NCBI RefSeq assembly: GCF_000001735.4
Contig: NC_003074.8
Coordinates: 9,734,101-9,798,100 of the forward strand
Source of the DNA: Arabidopsis thaliana
Lineage: Eukaryota > Streptophyta > Magnoliopsida > Brassicales > Brassicaceae
Direction of reading: 5' to 3'
DNA length: 64,000 nt
Shown here: piece by piece, positions 10,442 through 22,315 of the stretch
Layout of the letters: every line of letters begins with the position of its first letter
Numbering within the stretch: position 1 is the first letter of the stretch
Translations under genes and position numbers: made by a program
The notes under the pieces: generated by a model
Database searches by the model: none
The model's input: the letters and a program-made list of their open reading frames with translations, nothing else
What the model was told of the DNA's origin: nothing

Positions 10442-12544
10442 TCATGGTGGCTGAAGGTAATGATCATTCATAAGCCGTTTAGCAGCCCATGCTCCTAACT
10501 TTGACCAGCGGTATCTTTGGCAAGCATCATTTATCCTTGTCAACATTTGCATAGGTGGATCAAAAGGCATCAAGAGGAGAAATTCTTCAAGCTGATGCAA
10601 GCATCCATACTTGCAGTAGAGTTCAATCATACAATCATAATGCTCAACCTGTGGTGATATATGATATTTGGTGCTCATAGAACTGAAATACTGAAAACCG
10701 AGTTCGACATGACCTTCACGTATGCAAGCTTGTAAGATTCCCAAAAAGGTGACATGGTCAGGCTTAACTCCTTCATTTTCCAAAAGCATGAACAACTCAA
10801 AGACCTCCTTGCTTCTTCCATTACGACAACATCCACGGATAATAGAGTTCCATAGAATCAAGTCCCGTGTAGCTGCCTCTTTGAATACTTCGATAGCATA
10901 GTCGAAACATCGGCATTTGGAATACATGTCAACCATTGCACCCCGTATAACAACATCAATTTTATAGCCATCTCTGATCAGGAATCCGTGGATTGCTTTG
11001 CCTAAATTTAAAGCAGGAATGTTCGCACAACCTGCTAAGAGCGTTGCCAGTGTGTATTTGCTTGGTTTGGCCTCCACTTGCATCCCTTCAAAGAAAGATA
11101 AGGCTTGTTCACTCCTGCCAACTCGAGCTACACCAGTCAATAAAGCATTCCATGAAACCTCATCCCTTAGTTCACTCATTTGGCGGAACCAAATATTGGC
11201 ACTCTGCAAGGTCCCGCATTTTCCATACATATCAAGAAGTGCATTGGCTACAATTACATTCGTATCATATCCATGTCGGTAGATAAAACCATGAGCTTGC
11301 TTCCCCATTTGAACATCTGATATACCAGAGCAGACATTTAGGATCCACACAAGAGTGACATTATCAATATTTTCAATCTCCTGGCGCATCAAAGTGAGAA
11401 AATCCAGTGCCTCATCCCATTCATGGGCATGTACATATCCGCCCAACATTGCGTTCCATGAGACTATATTCCGTTCAGGCATCAAATCAAAGAGCTCCCT
11501 TGCCTCTCTAGTTAAACCACTCATTGCATATCCCGACATCGCCGAAGTCCAAGATTTCAAATCTTTAGATCTAGTTTGGTCAAATACTCTGCGAGCACTC
11601 TCCAATCTGTCACATTTTACATACATATCAAATACAGAAGTAGAAACAACTGTATCTGCCACAACACTAAGTTTCACAGCAATGGCATGGATTACCTTTC
11701 CCACCTCAAGGGCCAAGGATCTCGAACAAGCTAACATTACACTAGAAACCGTGTGATTCAAAGGTCGAACATTCAACTCCAGCATCTTGAAAAACATCAC
11801 CACTGCCTCATCATTAAACCCCATCTCAAGATACCGCCGCACAATCACATTCCAAGATACATCACTAGGGTTTACAATCTCATCAAACACTCTTCTCGCA
11901 TCACTCATCACCCGACACTTCCCATAAACATCAACAATCGAAGTCTCCAAATCTACATTCCCCGAATACCCATACTTCACCACAGCACAATGCAGCTGCC
12001 TCAATAATCTCAAGTCCAAGATTAAACCACATGACTTTAAAACACCAGCAAAAGAAGTCTCCGTAGCTCGTACGCCATCTCTATTCATTCTACGAAACAT
12101 ACGAAACACCTCATCAGAGACACCGTTTTGCGCACAAGCAGTAATCACAGCGTTCCAAGACCCACCATCTCGTTCAGGCATTTCCTCGAACAGCTCTCGT
12201 GCATCATCAACACACCCACATTTACCATAAGCCTCAATGGCTCTGTTCAAGAGGAAAATCGGAGGCAACGGAGAGAAAGTTACTAAGTGAGATTGGACTT
12301 TACGGGCTTGCACAACAAGAGCTTTCGAGGAACAAGAACGGAAAAGACGCTCGTATAGCCAATAACTAACTGGCTCTGGAGAAGCAAAGAGAACAGAGAC
12401 GGCTTTCGAGACATTACCGCCTTCGAGATGCTCAAGAATCTGACGGGTCACTGTAAGTTTGGTTCCGGTGCCGATAACACGCTTGTGGGTTTTATCTTGT
12501 TTGAAAAGACGGCCAAAAGCAGAAGAAACTCCGGTCACTGCCAT
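10442..12544 (-). CDS. Pentatricopeptide repeat (PPR) protein, 700 aa, probable At3g26540
   Basis: This intron-less gene encodes an array of degenerate 31-36-residue helical repeats with typical PPR signatures (SWNAVITACAQNG, DMYGKCG, SWNAMLGGYV, LWNSIIRGCCRNG). The repeats run from about residue 60 to 620 and alternate in the PLS style. The C-terminal part resembles the start of an E motif but ends in a short tail, and no DYW deaminase domain is present. Proteins of this class bind specific organellar RNAs and act in editing, processing or translation; the RNA target cannot be read from sequence. The N terminus is basic and Ser/Thr-rich, consistent with an organelle transit peptide. A telo-box and site II elements lie just upstream. 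A broken copy of its 3' end lies at 34518-34740. Confidence 0.96.
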   Translation of the reverse strand: MAVTGVSSAFGRLFKQDKTHKRVIGTGTKLTVTRQILEHLEGGNVSKAVSVLFASPEPVSYWLYERLFRSCSSKALVVQARKVQSHLVTFSPLPPIFLLNRAIEAYGKCGCVDDARELFEEMPERDGGSWNAVITACAQNGVSDEVFRMFRRMNRDGVRATETSFAGVLKSCGLILDLRLLRQLHCAVVKYGYSGNVDLETSIVDVYGKCRVMSDARRVFDEIVNPSDVSWNVIVRRYLEMGFNDEAVVMFFKMLELNVRPLNHTVSSVMLACSRSLALEVGKVIHAIAVKLSVVADTVVSTSVFDMYVKCDRLESARRVFDQTRSKDLKSWTSAMSGYAMSGLTREARELFDLMPERNIVSWNAMLGGYVHAHEWDEALDFLTLMRQEIENIDNVTLVWILNVCSGISDVQMGKQAHGFIYRHGYDTNVIVANALLDMYGKCGTLQSANIWFRQMSELRDEVSWNALLTGVARVGRSEQALSFFEGMQVEAKPSKYTLATLLAGCANIPALNLGKAIHGFLIRDGYKIDVVIRGAMVDMYSKCRCFDYAIEVFKEAATRDLILWNSIIRGCCRNGRSKEVFELFMLLENEGVKPDHVTFLGILQACIREGHVELGFQYFSSMSTKYHISPQVEHYDCMIELYCKYGCLHQLEEFLLLMPFDPPMQMLTRINDACQRYRWSKLGAWAAKRLMNDHYLQPP

Positions 12545-12599
12545 GGTTCATGACCTCAAAGGTTGAGACTTTAACAGATCAGAAACTAAACCCATCAAC

Positions 12600-12700
12600 A
12601 TTTCTTCTACTATGGGTTTAGGGTTTAAAACGAATAGGCTCTTCAATTTCTGTTTAAAATCAATATGGGCTTTTAGTGTCGGCCCATTAAGTATGTGTTT
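12600..12700 (-). promoter_or_regulatory. Telo-box and site II elements upstream of the PPR gene
   Basis: Read on the minus strand, an AAACCCTAAA telo-box lies at about 12617-12626, some 75 bp before the start codon. GGCCCA and AGCCCA-type site II boxes lie near 12660-12690. This pairing is typical of Arabidopsis genes for translation and organelle biogenesis. Confidence 0.6.
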
Positions 12701-12894
12701 TTTTAAAACGAATAGACTCTTCAATTGCTGTTTTACTAAGACCGATCATATGCTTAACCAAATTTCAAGTTATCGTATTTGTTTCTTGTAAAACTATATA
12801 TTAAAATAGATTACAGAAAATGAAAAAAACAAAAACAAAGTTACATCTCATAATGAAAATTACGACAGTAACAAAAGTGAAATATCAATATACT

Positions 12895-14940
12895 TCACAT
12901 TAACTCCAATTCTACGATAGAGGAAAAAGGATTACTTGTTGGATGCTCAAACACTGTGTCGCCATATCCAATACACTCCCAAGAACAAAAGATTGTGTTG
13001 TAGCCTTTGAAAACTATTGGGAATAGACAACGGCGCATACATCCGGTGCATATTGGTCGGGAGAGCGAACTGTTGAGAAAGACTCGAACATCTGTCCATT
13101 GCGTACCTTCAATTCCTAGTGAGTGCTTAGAAATGTAATCTTTTACACTATTACCAGGTTTCATGTACATGTCTCTCCCAAGTAAACATTCAACATGAAG
13201 AGTCGTGCAACAGTCATTGCATTTATAAAATCGCATTTCTCGTCTTTTGTCCCACGGAGACTCTCTTTCTTTTACTTCTTCTATTTTGCCTTCGCAAACC
13301 TCACACCAGTCTGGTTCATCACTTGCCTTTTTCCCATCGCGAATTCTAAGAAAATGACTGTCGTGCTTGTACCTTACCTTGTATGGGAAGGTAGCGCAAC
13401 GAAAACATATAATATAATCGCATTCCATGCAATTTAATTTCGAATAGCTTTTCCCTTTGCATATTTGACATCGTACCTTTTTCTCTAGCTCCGAAGCTAT
13501 GCATAAGGGATGTTTGTGGCATTGATATTCAAATGGTTCACGAATCGAGGCACATCTCAAGTCTAGCCGGAATCTTCTTTCGCCTATATGATGTTCATAG
13601 AAGAAGCCAGTACCATCACGACCACAAACATTACAATGGTATACGCCTTCGTTATTACCAAGCTCCTTTGTGGCAACATTTAGAGTAAGTGGATGTGGAT
13701 GTAAGGGATGTCGTTTCATGCGTGGAGCATTTGCACAACTTTCATGGAGGATGAAGTCACATTCCATGCATGAATAGAACTGGCCTTCGTAGATTGGGAA
13801 AGAACACCCTCGACAATACTTATTTTCATCATAAACTTTGCTGATCTCAAGTCGTAGATGGTGACTGTGATATGGATGGAGTATTACTCCATCAGATATC
13901 CTCTCAAATGGCTCACCATCATCTATTATATCATCTTCTTCTGATACACCTTCGAGTTCTTTTCCATCCCACACATTTCTATGAAATGCACATTTTGAAT
14001 GAACAAAATAAGCATCACATTTACCACAAGAATATGCTCCATAATTGTTGTCAACACGTTGATGACAAACCCCACAAGACAAATTTCCATATGGTAGAGA
14101 AGAGGCAAAAGAGATCCGGTGTTGGTGACGAGATATTCTAATGACATGTGGGTAACCCATACAATCTTTATGGATGACGAAGACACATTGGATACAAATG
14201 TATGTGGGATCAAGCATCTTAACAAGGCCACAAATATTGCAAGCCAAAGTAGCTTGTGTAGGGAAAAAGGTAATAGGGTGGGGATGGCTTTTAGGATGGT
14301 CTACAACAAAGGGTATTGGTTCCATAGCACAAATCGGGTCCATACTCAAATCGCATGTCACACAATGATAAAACATGTTAGACACAAGTCTTCCACAACA
14401 AATGCACACCATATGTGTTGGATGACTATAAAGTCGAAGAGAATGAAAAGGGTGTGAAGGGTGTTTGATCTCAAGTGGAGACTCTACACATTGCTTGTGA
14501 AACTTGTTTCCACATTCAAGACAAGCATAATAGCTTCTGCTAGTCTTTGACTCTTCACATCCACCACACTCGAATTCATTACTATCAGGGGTTTTATTGT
14601 TGCACCAAAACAGAGGGACTACAGGGAACTTACAGATGTTATGGTGATCATAATCAAGTAAAGATTCGCCTTGTTGATAACTGGTTCTTGTTCTTGGAAA
14701 GTGAGGGTAAGAATTGAATGGATGAAAGTTGAAAAAGTTAACACCATCATAGTTCTTCTCTACTTTGAACTTATGAGATCTGATACGTGCATAGGGACAA
14801 GAAAAAAGAGGTTGGAGAGGAAGGTCATCACCACTAGACTCCACGGCGGAAGAGGTTGGGTGTTTTGTTTGTGTTAATGTGTATACTAAATATGACTTCT
14901 CATCCATTTCCACCTTATCAAATACACCCACAGAACTCAT
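12895..14940 (-). CDS. Cysteine/histidine-rich DC1-domain protein, 681 aa, probable At3g26550
   Basis: A single exon encodes tandem DC1 (C1_2) modules. Each begins with an HP-rich stretch (HPLHPHPLTL, HPSHPFHSLRL) followed by CxxC, a YxC-x-C-D-F/Y segment and an HxxC, the zinc-ligand pattern of this family. At least eight modules can be counted across residues 80-600, for example CxxCxxxxxxxFYHCVTCDLSMDPICA and YSCMECDFILHESCA. The C-terminal 80 residues are a divergent Cys-rich tail. DC1 proteins form a very large plant family thought to bind zinc and perhaps lipids; very few have a tested role. No signal peptide or membrane segment is seen. A TATA-like ATATATATG lies about 60 bp before the start on the minus strand. 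Confidence 0.96.
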   Translation of the reverse strand: MSSVGVFDKVEMDEKSYLVYTLTQTKHPTSSAVESSGDDLPLQPLFSCPYARIRSHKFKVEKNYDGVNFFNFHPFNSYPHFPRTRTSYQQGESLLDYDHHNICKFPVVPLFWCNNKTPDSNEFECGGCEESKTSRSYYACLECGNKFHKQCVESPLEIKHPSHPFHSLRLYSHPTHMVCICCGRLVSNMFYHCVTCDLSMDPICAMEPIPFVVDHPKSHPHPITFFPTQATLACNICGLVKMLDPTYICIQCVFVIHKDCMGYPHVIRISRHQHRISFASSLPYGNLSCGVCHQRVDNNYGAYSCGKCDAYFVHSKCAFHRNVWDGKELEGVSEEDDIIDDGEPFERISDGVILHPYHSHHLRLEISKVYDENKYCRGCSFPIYEGQFYSCMECDFILHESCANAPRMKRHPLHPHPLTLNVATKELGNNEGVYHCNVCGRDGTGFFYEHHIGERRFRLDLRCASIREPFEYQCHKHPLCIASELEKKVRCQICKGKSYSKLNCMECDYIICFRCATFPYKVRYKHDSHFLRIRDGKKASDEPDWCEVCEGKIEEVKERESPWDKRREMRFYKCNDCCTTLHVECLLGRDMYMKPGNSVKDYISKHSLGIEGTQWTDVRVFLNSSLSRPICTGCMRRCLFPIVFKGYNTIFCSWECIGYGDTVFEHPTSNPFSSIVELELM

Positions 14941-16021
14941 GGTTGCAACAATGGGGATTTGGATTTTTGTAATACTCTTTTTCTCCTTCTCTTCTTTTGC
15001 ATATATATTACATAAGCAATAATTAGTTGATCTTGAATATAAAACTTGGGAATACAGCTAAGATTGGTCTTTTTATATTATATCTTATGGAAGAGTTGGT
15101 AAATAATTGACTTCGAGTGACAGGCAAATGAAAAGAATAATCTGTTTTTTTGGATGAGTTCGAATCGCGGTACAGTCTTCAATGTCCCATTGATGGGTAA
15201 TTATTAACCAATCTTAGGTTAGTTTATTAACGAAGTGGTAACTTAGACGTGGCCGTATCTTCCGGATCTTGTCCCTAAAGTTTAGTTTTATATACTATTA
15301 GTAAGCAAACTTAGGTTCATATAATTGAGGTCTTTTCTTTTCTTTTATGCAATAGTAGTCTAGTAGGTAAAAGAAGAGTAAACCACAATACCTTTTGTTC
15401 ATTAAAACCTTCGGTTGGGAGCCTAAAGTAATTGTTTTGATCAGCTATAGGGAATATGATGCAAATGAAAATTTTGTGTATCCAAGTTCTACGGCTCTTT
15501 GGATAGATAGGAGGGGCCGTAACTTCCAGCATTAGAGGGGATTTTACTTTCTTAGCTGTAGATCTTCCTTAAGTTTAATTCTCCTGGAGATGAAGGATCC
15601 AACCAAAACCGGCGTCGTGCAACTGAGTGTCGAATCCAAGATCTGCTTTTTCAGGTGATCCAAGCGACATCGGTCCGATGAATTAGTGTTCTGGGCTAGA
15701 AACCAGGCCGATAAAGGATTCATTACAATTCAACTGCTCTAGTACCATATCCAATAACTAGTCACAGAAATGCCAAAACTCACATATGAGTGAATAAACA
15801 TATACCTAAATGTCCTAGATAGATTTATAATCAATTTGGAGTAGCACTAGGAAAGATGAATTTTCATACATGTCAAGAAAAACGATGATGCAGCTGTAAT
15901 CTATGGCTCATCCATCACTTCTGTTAGCTTTTAGCTTTCAATACATAAAAACAGGAGTACATTTGAAGACGGCAAAACCAACATAAGGAAGAAGAATAGA
16001 TTTACCGAAAGGAAAAGTCTC
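14941..16021. other. Intergenic between the DC1 and helicase genes
   Basis: The left part holds the DC1 promoter. Positions 15755-15810 share a short diverged block (cacagaaatgc, aaaactca, gagtgaata) with the repeats at 8.9 and 9.5 kb. Short frames such as 15317-15532 show no family. Sequence close to 16021 is probably the helicase 3' UTR. Confidence 0.45.
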
Positions 16022-19000
16022 TCAAGCACGCCTTTTGCTGAGACGCCATGAGTTAGGCTCGTGGTAACGGTCATACAACGGCTCAATCCGTTCTTGGCGC
16101 TTACGCTTGCTCATTTTTGTTGGGTCAGACACTTTGAAGAACCTTGGAGCTAACTCAACAAGCCACTTTGGGTCAATCACAGTCACTTCCCTCATGTACT
16201 CTTTCGTAGTCATCACAAGATCATGATATATAACCCAGTCTGGTTGTCTCTGGAACAGCGCGCTGCTCGGGTGTATATACACCGGTTGATTCTCCACCAG
16301 CGTCCTGTAACCTTCCTGTGGATCTTTTCTTGCTCCATGGAAGAAGAATCCTGCCGTGATTGCTTTCCTTATCTTCGTGAAATTCTTTCCAGCAGTTACG
16401 ACGTCTAGTTTATACCTGTAAAATCAAATCACACGTTAATAAACAGAACTTGGATTGTCACACATCATTACAAGCTATAAAACTCAATACTAGTTTAGCT
16501 ACTTACTTGTCCATAATGCTGAGAAGTTGTTTCCTCACATCTTGAGCACGTCGTAACGATCTTGACTGTATGAAGTTTTCGAAACACCATGGACCTGAGA
16601 AGTTTTTAGCCTTCCAAGCTTCATACACAGCTAGCAATGTCAAGTGATCACCTTCGGGCTGGAAAAACTTTGCCCGTTTTTGGTCTGCCTGTGCTTGCTT
16701 CTCCCTTGGTCTATAAAATATGTTACCCGTCTGGATCATAGCAATCATCGTTAAAATCTCATCGCTGCACCCGAGATCCACACTAGCTAGCAACATTTTA
16801 GAGAGCGGCGGTTCAAGAGGAAACTCAGCCATTTTTCTACCTAGCTTTGTCAACAATCCTTCCTCATCCAAAGCTCCCAGGCTGTACAACTGTTCCATTG
16901 CAGAAATCAATGCTTGAGGTTGGGGTGGATCCATGAAGTCAAACGATAACAGGTCATTGATGCCCATTGCTTTCATGGTCAAGGTTGTCATTCCAAGGTT
17001 GATTCTTTGGATTTCAGGGATTGATGTAGGAGGCATTTCATTACGATATGCGCTCTCTGTGTAGAGACGATAACATTTCCCTGGCCCAGTACGACCAGCA
17101 CGTCCAGCCCTTTGCTTCGCTGATGCCTGTGAAATTGGAGTAATGACTAGCGATTCCAGCCCTTGCTTTGGATTGTACACGTTCTGCTTAGCAAACCCAG
17201 GATCAACAACATAGTATATCCCATCTATTGTTAAAGAAGCTTCTGCAATATTTGTAGCTACAACCACTTTCCGTTTACCAGGAGGGGGAGGATCAAAAAT
17301 TCTAGACTGCATTTCACTAGGAAGCGCACTGTAAACTGGAAGTATGATGAGTTCGGGAACATTTTTACCTAGACCTTTCATCCTCTCGTACAGAGACTGG
17401 CAGGCAGAATCGATTTCTTCCTGTCCCGTCAAAAAGACCAGAATATCACCCTCAGGTTCAGTCAAGTGAATCTGAAGGACTGTGATCAGAGCGGCATCCA
17501 AGTAATCTGTTTCTGGCTGTTTGGTATATAGTATCTCAACAGGAAATGTTCTTCCAGGAATGGTAAAAATGTTGCAGTTAAAGAAGTACCCAGAGAACTT
17601 CTCTGCATCCAATGTGGCAGACGTGACTATCAGACGAAGGTCGAGTCTACGTTTCATCAGCTTCTTTAGAAGACCAAACAGCACATCAGTGTGGATTGTC
17701 CGCTCGTGAGCTTCATCAAGCATGATTACAGAGTACTGAGAGAGGTTTTCATCTATCAGAATTTCCCTGAGAAGCATACCATCAGTCATGTACTTGATCA
17801 CTGTATCCGGTCCAGTACAATCTTCAAACCGAATCGCATACCCTACCTCCTCTCCTAAACGACAACCAAACTCCTCAGCTACTCTCTTGGCAACAGACAT
17901 TGCAGCAACCCTACGAGGCTGGGTACACCCAATCTTTCCTTTTGTTGTATAACCTGCTTCTGCAAGGTACTGAGTCACCTGTGTTGTCTTTCCAGATCCA
18001 GTCTCACCAATAACCACCAAAACTTGATTATCGTGCACAGCCTGTATCAGCTCCTTTTTCAACTTGTATATCGGAAGGCTCTCCCTTTGCTCTTGAATAG
18101 AAAGCTTTGATCTCTGTCCAAAAGTGGGAGTTTTACCAAAGGCATCCTTCTTCCACTCAGGCATGTCATAAGCTGATAACCCAACACCCCTAAGCTCTTG
18201 AGCAAGATGCCTTTCACCAGTTTCAGGCATAGGGTCTTCCCATGGCCGATTCAGATCCTTGGGGATTGAGTCAAGCATTGTTCTCTGCTGTTGTTCCCTC
18301 ATTTCTCTCCTCTCCTTAGTGAGAGCGGACTGAAGTGCAGCTGCACGACTCAAAGAACCTTCTGGATTTTTGAAGATCTTAACCGGAGACATGTCAACAG
18401 AGTACCTAGTCTGCCCTTGTAAGAAAGCAGGTTCGTCTTCATTCATCTCAATCTCAAGTTCTTCTTCAGCACCTTCCTCTTGATAAAGCATCCCATCTCC
18501 ATCCTCATCATACATTGGAAACTCATCTACTCTCAAAACACCAGAGGCAATCAACTGCTTGGCTTCCCATCTCTCAGGAGAGCTCATCTTCTTCAACGGT
18601 CTACGTGAAGGCGCAACATCATTCTCCTCCACAATCCTGATCCCTGAAATCCCAGTCTTAGTCACTTGCCCATCCTTAGTTCTATACGACGGATTACTCC
18701 TGGATGAATCATCTTCATCTGAAGGCTTCCTCAAAGGAATCAAATCTCTACCTGTATTCTGATCAACATCCCTCATAGAAAGACTATACTTATCACTCGA
18801 AATCGATATAACTTTCACATAAACCTCCATATCTCTCTTCACAAACTCCTTAGCCTTATCAACCCTTCTAGTAGCCATCTGAGAAACATGAACTAAACCT
18901 TCTTTTCCTCTAAACTTATCAAACTGAACAAAACAACCTGCATCCATAACCCTAGTAACTCTCCCTTTATATACCTGATACAACTCCGGCTCATTCGCAC

Positions 19001-19619
19001 CGCCTTTATCTTCCTCCACATACTCATCCTTCGCACGCCTATCTCTACGCCTATCTTCCCCTTCACCACCATCACCACGTCCTCTTTCTCTATGCCTCCT
19101 ATCACTTCTTCTATCTTCACCTTCTTCATCTCCACGATTCCTCTCTCTATCCCTATGTCGATCCCTTCTATCATCACGATCACGATTTCTATCTCTGTCT
19201 CTATCCCTACCGGATTCTCTCCGATCTCTATCTCTATTTCGATCCTCTTCTCTCCGTCGCTCCTCAGCTTCTCTCTCAATCTCTTTCTCGAGCTCCTTAA
19301 CTTTATCCTTAGTATCCTTAATCGCTAAGCCTTTGAATTTCTGATCATCACCTTCCTCTTTCTTCTTCTCCGACTTAGGCTTCGGAGGATAAATACCGTG
19401 GATTGTAGTTAACAACGACCGGACGAAGTAATCCGGCATCTCTGCACCTGCTTCCTTAAGATTCTTATCGAATTCATCGACTGTCTCAGAGTGACGACCT
19501 AGATCGATAATGAACTCAGCCAAAACTTTTTCTGCAGATCCTAGATGCGTTTCCAATTCGTTGCAGACATTGGAGACGAGAGAGAGATGATTCAATTTGT
19601 TGAGCTCTTCTTTTTCCAT
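16022..19619 (-). CDS. DEAH5: DEAH-box pre-mRNA splicing helicase, PRP22 type, 1168 aa
   Basis: There are two coding exons: 19619-16507 and 16415-16022, with a 91-bp GT-AG intron splitting an AAG codon. The spliced product is 1168 residues, the length I recall for Arabidopsis DEAH5 (At3g26560). A start at MEKEEL (19619) is preferred over the upstream in-frame ATG at 19646 because the family begins there. Order of parts: N-terminal helical region; an Arg/Asp/Glu-rich repeat tract at about 95-190; an S1 RNA-binding domain at about 211-285; helicase core with P-loop [10 protein letters not shown] (about 534), TQPRR, DEAH (about 633), [22 protein letters not shown] and [12 protein letters not shown]; then the HA2 and OB-fold regions. 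PRP22 proteins use ATP to release spliced mRNA from the spliceosome in the nucleus. Confidence 0.97.
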
Positions 19620-19679
19620 TGAAGAAACCAAAGGAAGTAACAACAAAAAGAGAAGAAGACACTGTTTCTGGATAATCGA

Positions 19680-19900
19680 CTTCTTTCTAGGGTTTTTTCT
19701 TATAGACGCTCGCAGAGTTCTGATTTTGCTAATCCTATTTTTTTCTGAAATAGCTGACTCTTAAAACGCTGCGTTTTAATTTTTAAACATATGTAACTTT
19801 TTCTTTAGGATTTATATTTGGGCCGATGCAAAACAACTTAAAGTTAATGGGCTTTCGCAGTTACCTTTTTTGTTTTTTTCCTCAATATAGCTAACCTTCA
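19680..19900 (-). promoter_or_regulatory. Promoter region of the DEAH helicase gene
   Basis: On the minus strand a telo-box-like AAAACCCTAG lies near 19685-19695. Site II-type boxes (GGCCCA near 19821, AGCCCA near 19850) lie further upstream. A palindrome aaaacgctgcgtttt is at about 19763-19777. These elements fit a constitutively expressed RNA-processing gene. Confidence 0.5.
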
Positions 19901-19917
19901 ATTTGTATAATTGAAAA

Positions 19918-20073
19918 ACATCAGAACGGCCACGTCGTCGTCTCTCATCCTCCTCAAAAACTCTCTCAAGAGAGACAACTTTCTCAATAATACATGATTT
20001 TGATTTATTTTTAATCATCTTTTTCCAGAAAAACAGCTGAGAGAACCCAATTTAGTCACCATTGAAGATGCTC
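19918..20073 (-). mobile_element. Terminal fragment of a TTA-flanked TIR transposon
   Basis: Read on the minus strand from 20073, the sequence starts GAGCATCTTCAATGGTG and runs through blocks shared with the left end of the element at 47786 (ctaaatt-gg, ttctctca, taaatcaaaat, cttgagaga, acgtgg, ttctgat). A TTA lies next to the terminus at 20074-20076. Similarity fades near 19918 and no second terminus is visible, so this is a truncated copy about 300 bp upstream of the helicase start. Confidence 0.7.
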
Positions 20074-20076
20074 TTA

Positions 20077-22160
20077 CATTGTTTAGAAAAACAGGGAGAT
20101 AAACAATTTATCTTTTCTGAAAGAATAAACAAATTGTTGAATTTTTAATTTAAAAGAAAAGTTTAAAAGGTTTTTCAATCTAAAAATAACGCAACATCAT
20201 CTTAAAAAAAGAAATGAGTACATAATATGGTAGTGAACTCCGCATTTTTAGTTTTCTAATGCTAGTAACATGAAAGAGTACTCAGAGTAGAGGTGCGTTT
20301 ATCATTTATAACTCTAAAACTCAAAACAACTTGAATATCTTATAGAGAAATAAACAGATTGTTATCCCCAATACATACACATTAATCACAAGGTTTCTTG
20401 ATCAACTAAAGATCATATCTAACTATATCCAAATAGTATTGCAACATAAAAATAAAATCGTTGAAAATCGCAAATAAGTATACCACTTATTCAAATAATA
20501 CTTTGTTACTCTTCTTACCAATATTTTTCCTAAATATACGGAAGAAGCTATCATATGTATTGGACTACTTGGTAGGAAATCTTTATCAACGTTGAATTTT
20601 TATTATTTTGTTTATAGAATAAAGATTTATAAAGAAGAAAAGAACTAAAATTGTATAAAAAGTTGATAATACCAATAAGAAATTTTCTTCAGTCATATCC
20701 ACACACAAAAAAAAATCATTGAATTTTAAAAAAGGAGAAAAATTAATCATCATGATGAATGTCTTTCGGTTGATATTTGATCGTGTACATAATTCGTCCC
20801 AACATTAACACTATGTCAAACGAAAAAATAAGTTTTTTATTGTTTTATTGTTGGCTACAAATAGGATGCTAAATTATCAAAACTAATTGAATCGAAGGTG
20901 AAATCTATGAAAACCAAGTTAATAAATGACATATAGTTAACTAAACACTATGCCCTCAAACTAACACTTGAATTACTATAATTTATAATTGATGTGAATG
21001 AGTATGTTTATTTTCTCGAGCGTATATGCAGTTATATTTGTGTATTAGGGGTCTTCCAAAAAAAAATTTACCACAAAATTATATATTAAAATATCCATGA
21101 TGGGAAATGATTGAATTAAAATGATCTCCTCTCTTACTCAAGAAAATTATGGGCCGAAAACTCAAAATATCTTGGTAAAACCGAAAGAAAATCCACCTCT
21201 GGTTTTATTTTGTGTAGTTATATCATGATGATTTTCAAAATACAAGTTCTAAATAAGTCTTTTTTTTTTTTTTTCTGAAATACAAATTTAAACTGAAGTT
21301 GTTGATCAATATATGATCTCCCAGGTAAATAAAAAACTATATACATATATGTCTATATGATCGGATCATCCCAATCTTCCACAATCGATCTTATCATGAT
21401 GCATATCGACCAAATTGGTCCAAAGATCATATCTTAGAAATGTTTTGAACTATTTTTAATGCATGTCGACCAAACATTTTTTAATCGAAACACACAAATT
21501 TTATACTAACCAAACTGAATGAAACTAAACATATTCGAATATTTGAAAACCAAGCTGGATAAATCTATTAAATGTTTGATGGAAAATGTATTAAAGTTTT
21601 TTTGACATAAAAGGAAAACAAAAGCCATAATGGTAAGAGAAGATGGTGTCCATCACCTAACTAACCAGCCTCACCTACCTCATAAACCACATGATGAAAT
21701 CGAGTTACCCCACGAACACACTCAGCTCCATGTTTTTTTAAGAACTAAAATGTTTGATTTGATTTGTAATATTTAGTATTACTGTTGACAATTTGTATAT
21801 GTAATAAAAATTGAAGATTGATTTACTTTAACATAAGAGATAATGCCATTTTGTTAAATCATTATTAAAATTGAAGAAAAATTTAAACAGTGCATCTAAT
21901 TCTCTTCTTTGACTACATCCAAACAAAGAACAAAATTCCCAAATCATTTTTATTCTTCTTTTTTACAAGTGGGCATTTGTGAGGTTGTGAGGCCCAACCA
22001 AAAGAGCCTCTCACTACATTCCACAAGAACCACACAAATTCAAAAGTCTCACTCCTAACACAAAGAAGCATCCAAACGCAATCCTCTCACCTCCACCTCA
22101 CATTCCCCTGTGCCACCATCACTTACCCTTTCTCGCCTCTCCTGAAATCAAAATCCCATT
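20077..22160. other. Intergenic, upstream region of PHT2;1
   Basis: About 2 kb of AT-rich DNA with no coding-like frame. The last 200 bp become CT-rich and are probably the promoter and leader of PHT2;1; GGCCCA and GGGCA-type boxes are visible near 21968-22000. I see nothing else that can be named. Confidence 0.5.
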
Positions 22161-22315
22161 ATGCAAATCCATTTTCATCATCATCAATATCATCACCAAC
22201 TTCATTCTCATCATCCATGGCCCATTTCTCATCTATGTAGATTCTCATCTCTCTACCTCCTCCTCATTTTCTCCTCTTGATTCACTAATTCTTCTTCTTC
22301 TTCTTCTTTTCAGAC
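22161..22315 (+). promoter_or_regulatory. PHT2;1 leader: His-rich upstream ATG frame and probable leader intron
   Basis: An ATG at 22161 opens a 39-codon frame rich in histidine that stops at 22280. A probable intron spans 22237-22313: donor GTAGAT, branch-like CACTAAT about 27 nt before the end, a CT-rich tract and CAG acceptor two bases before the annotated ATG. If spliced, the upstream frame joins the main frame in phase (76 nt plus AC gives TAC ATG), adding 26 residues to the N terminus. Confidence 0.5.

Noticed and set aside
11355-12007. Plus-strand frames inside the PPR gene
   Set aside because: They are antisense to an intact PPR coding sequence and show no family resemblance.
18893-19279. 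A 128-codon minus-strand frame rich in Ile/Glu
   Set aside because: It is a shifted-frame reading of the Arg/Asp/Glu repeat tract of the helicase gene.
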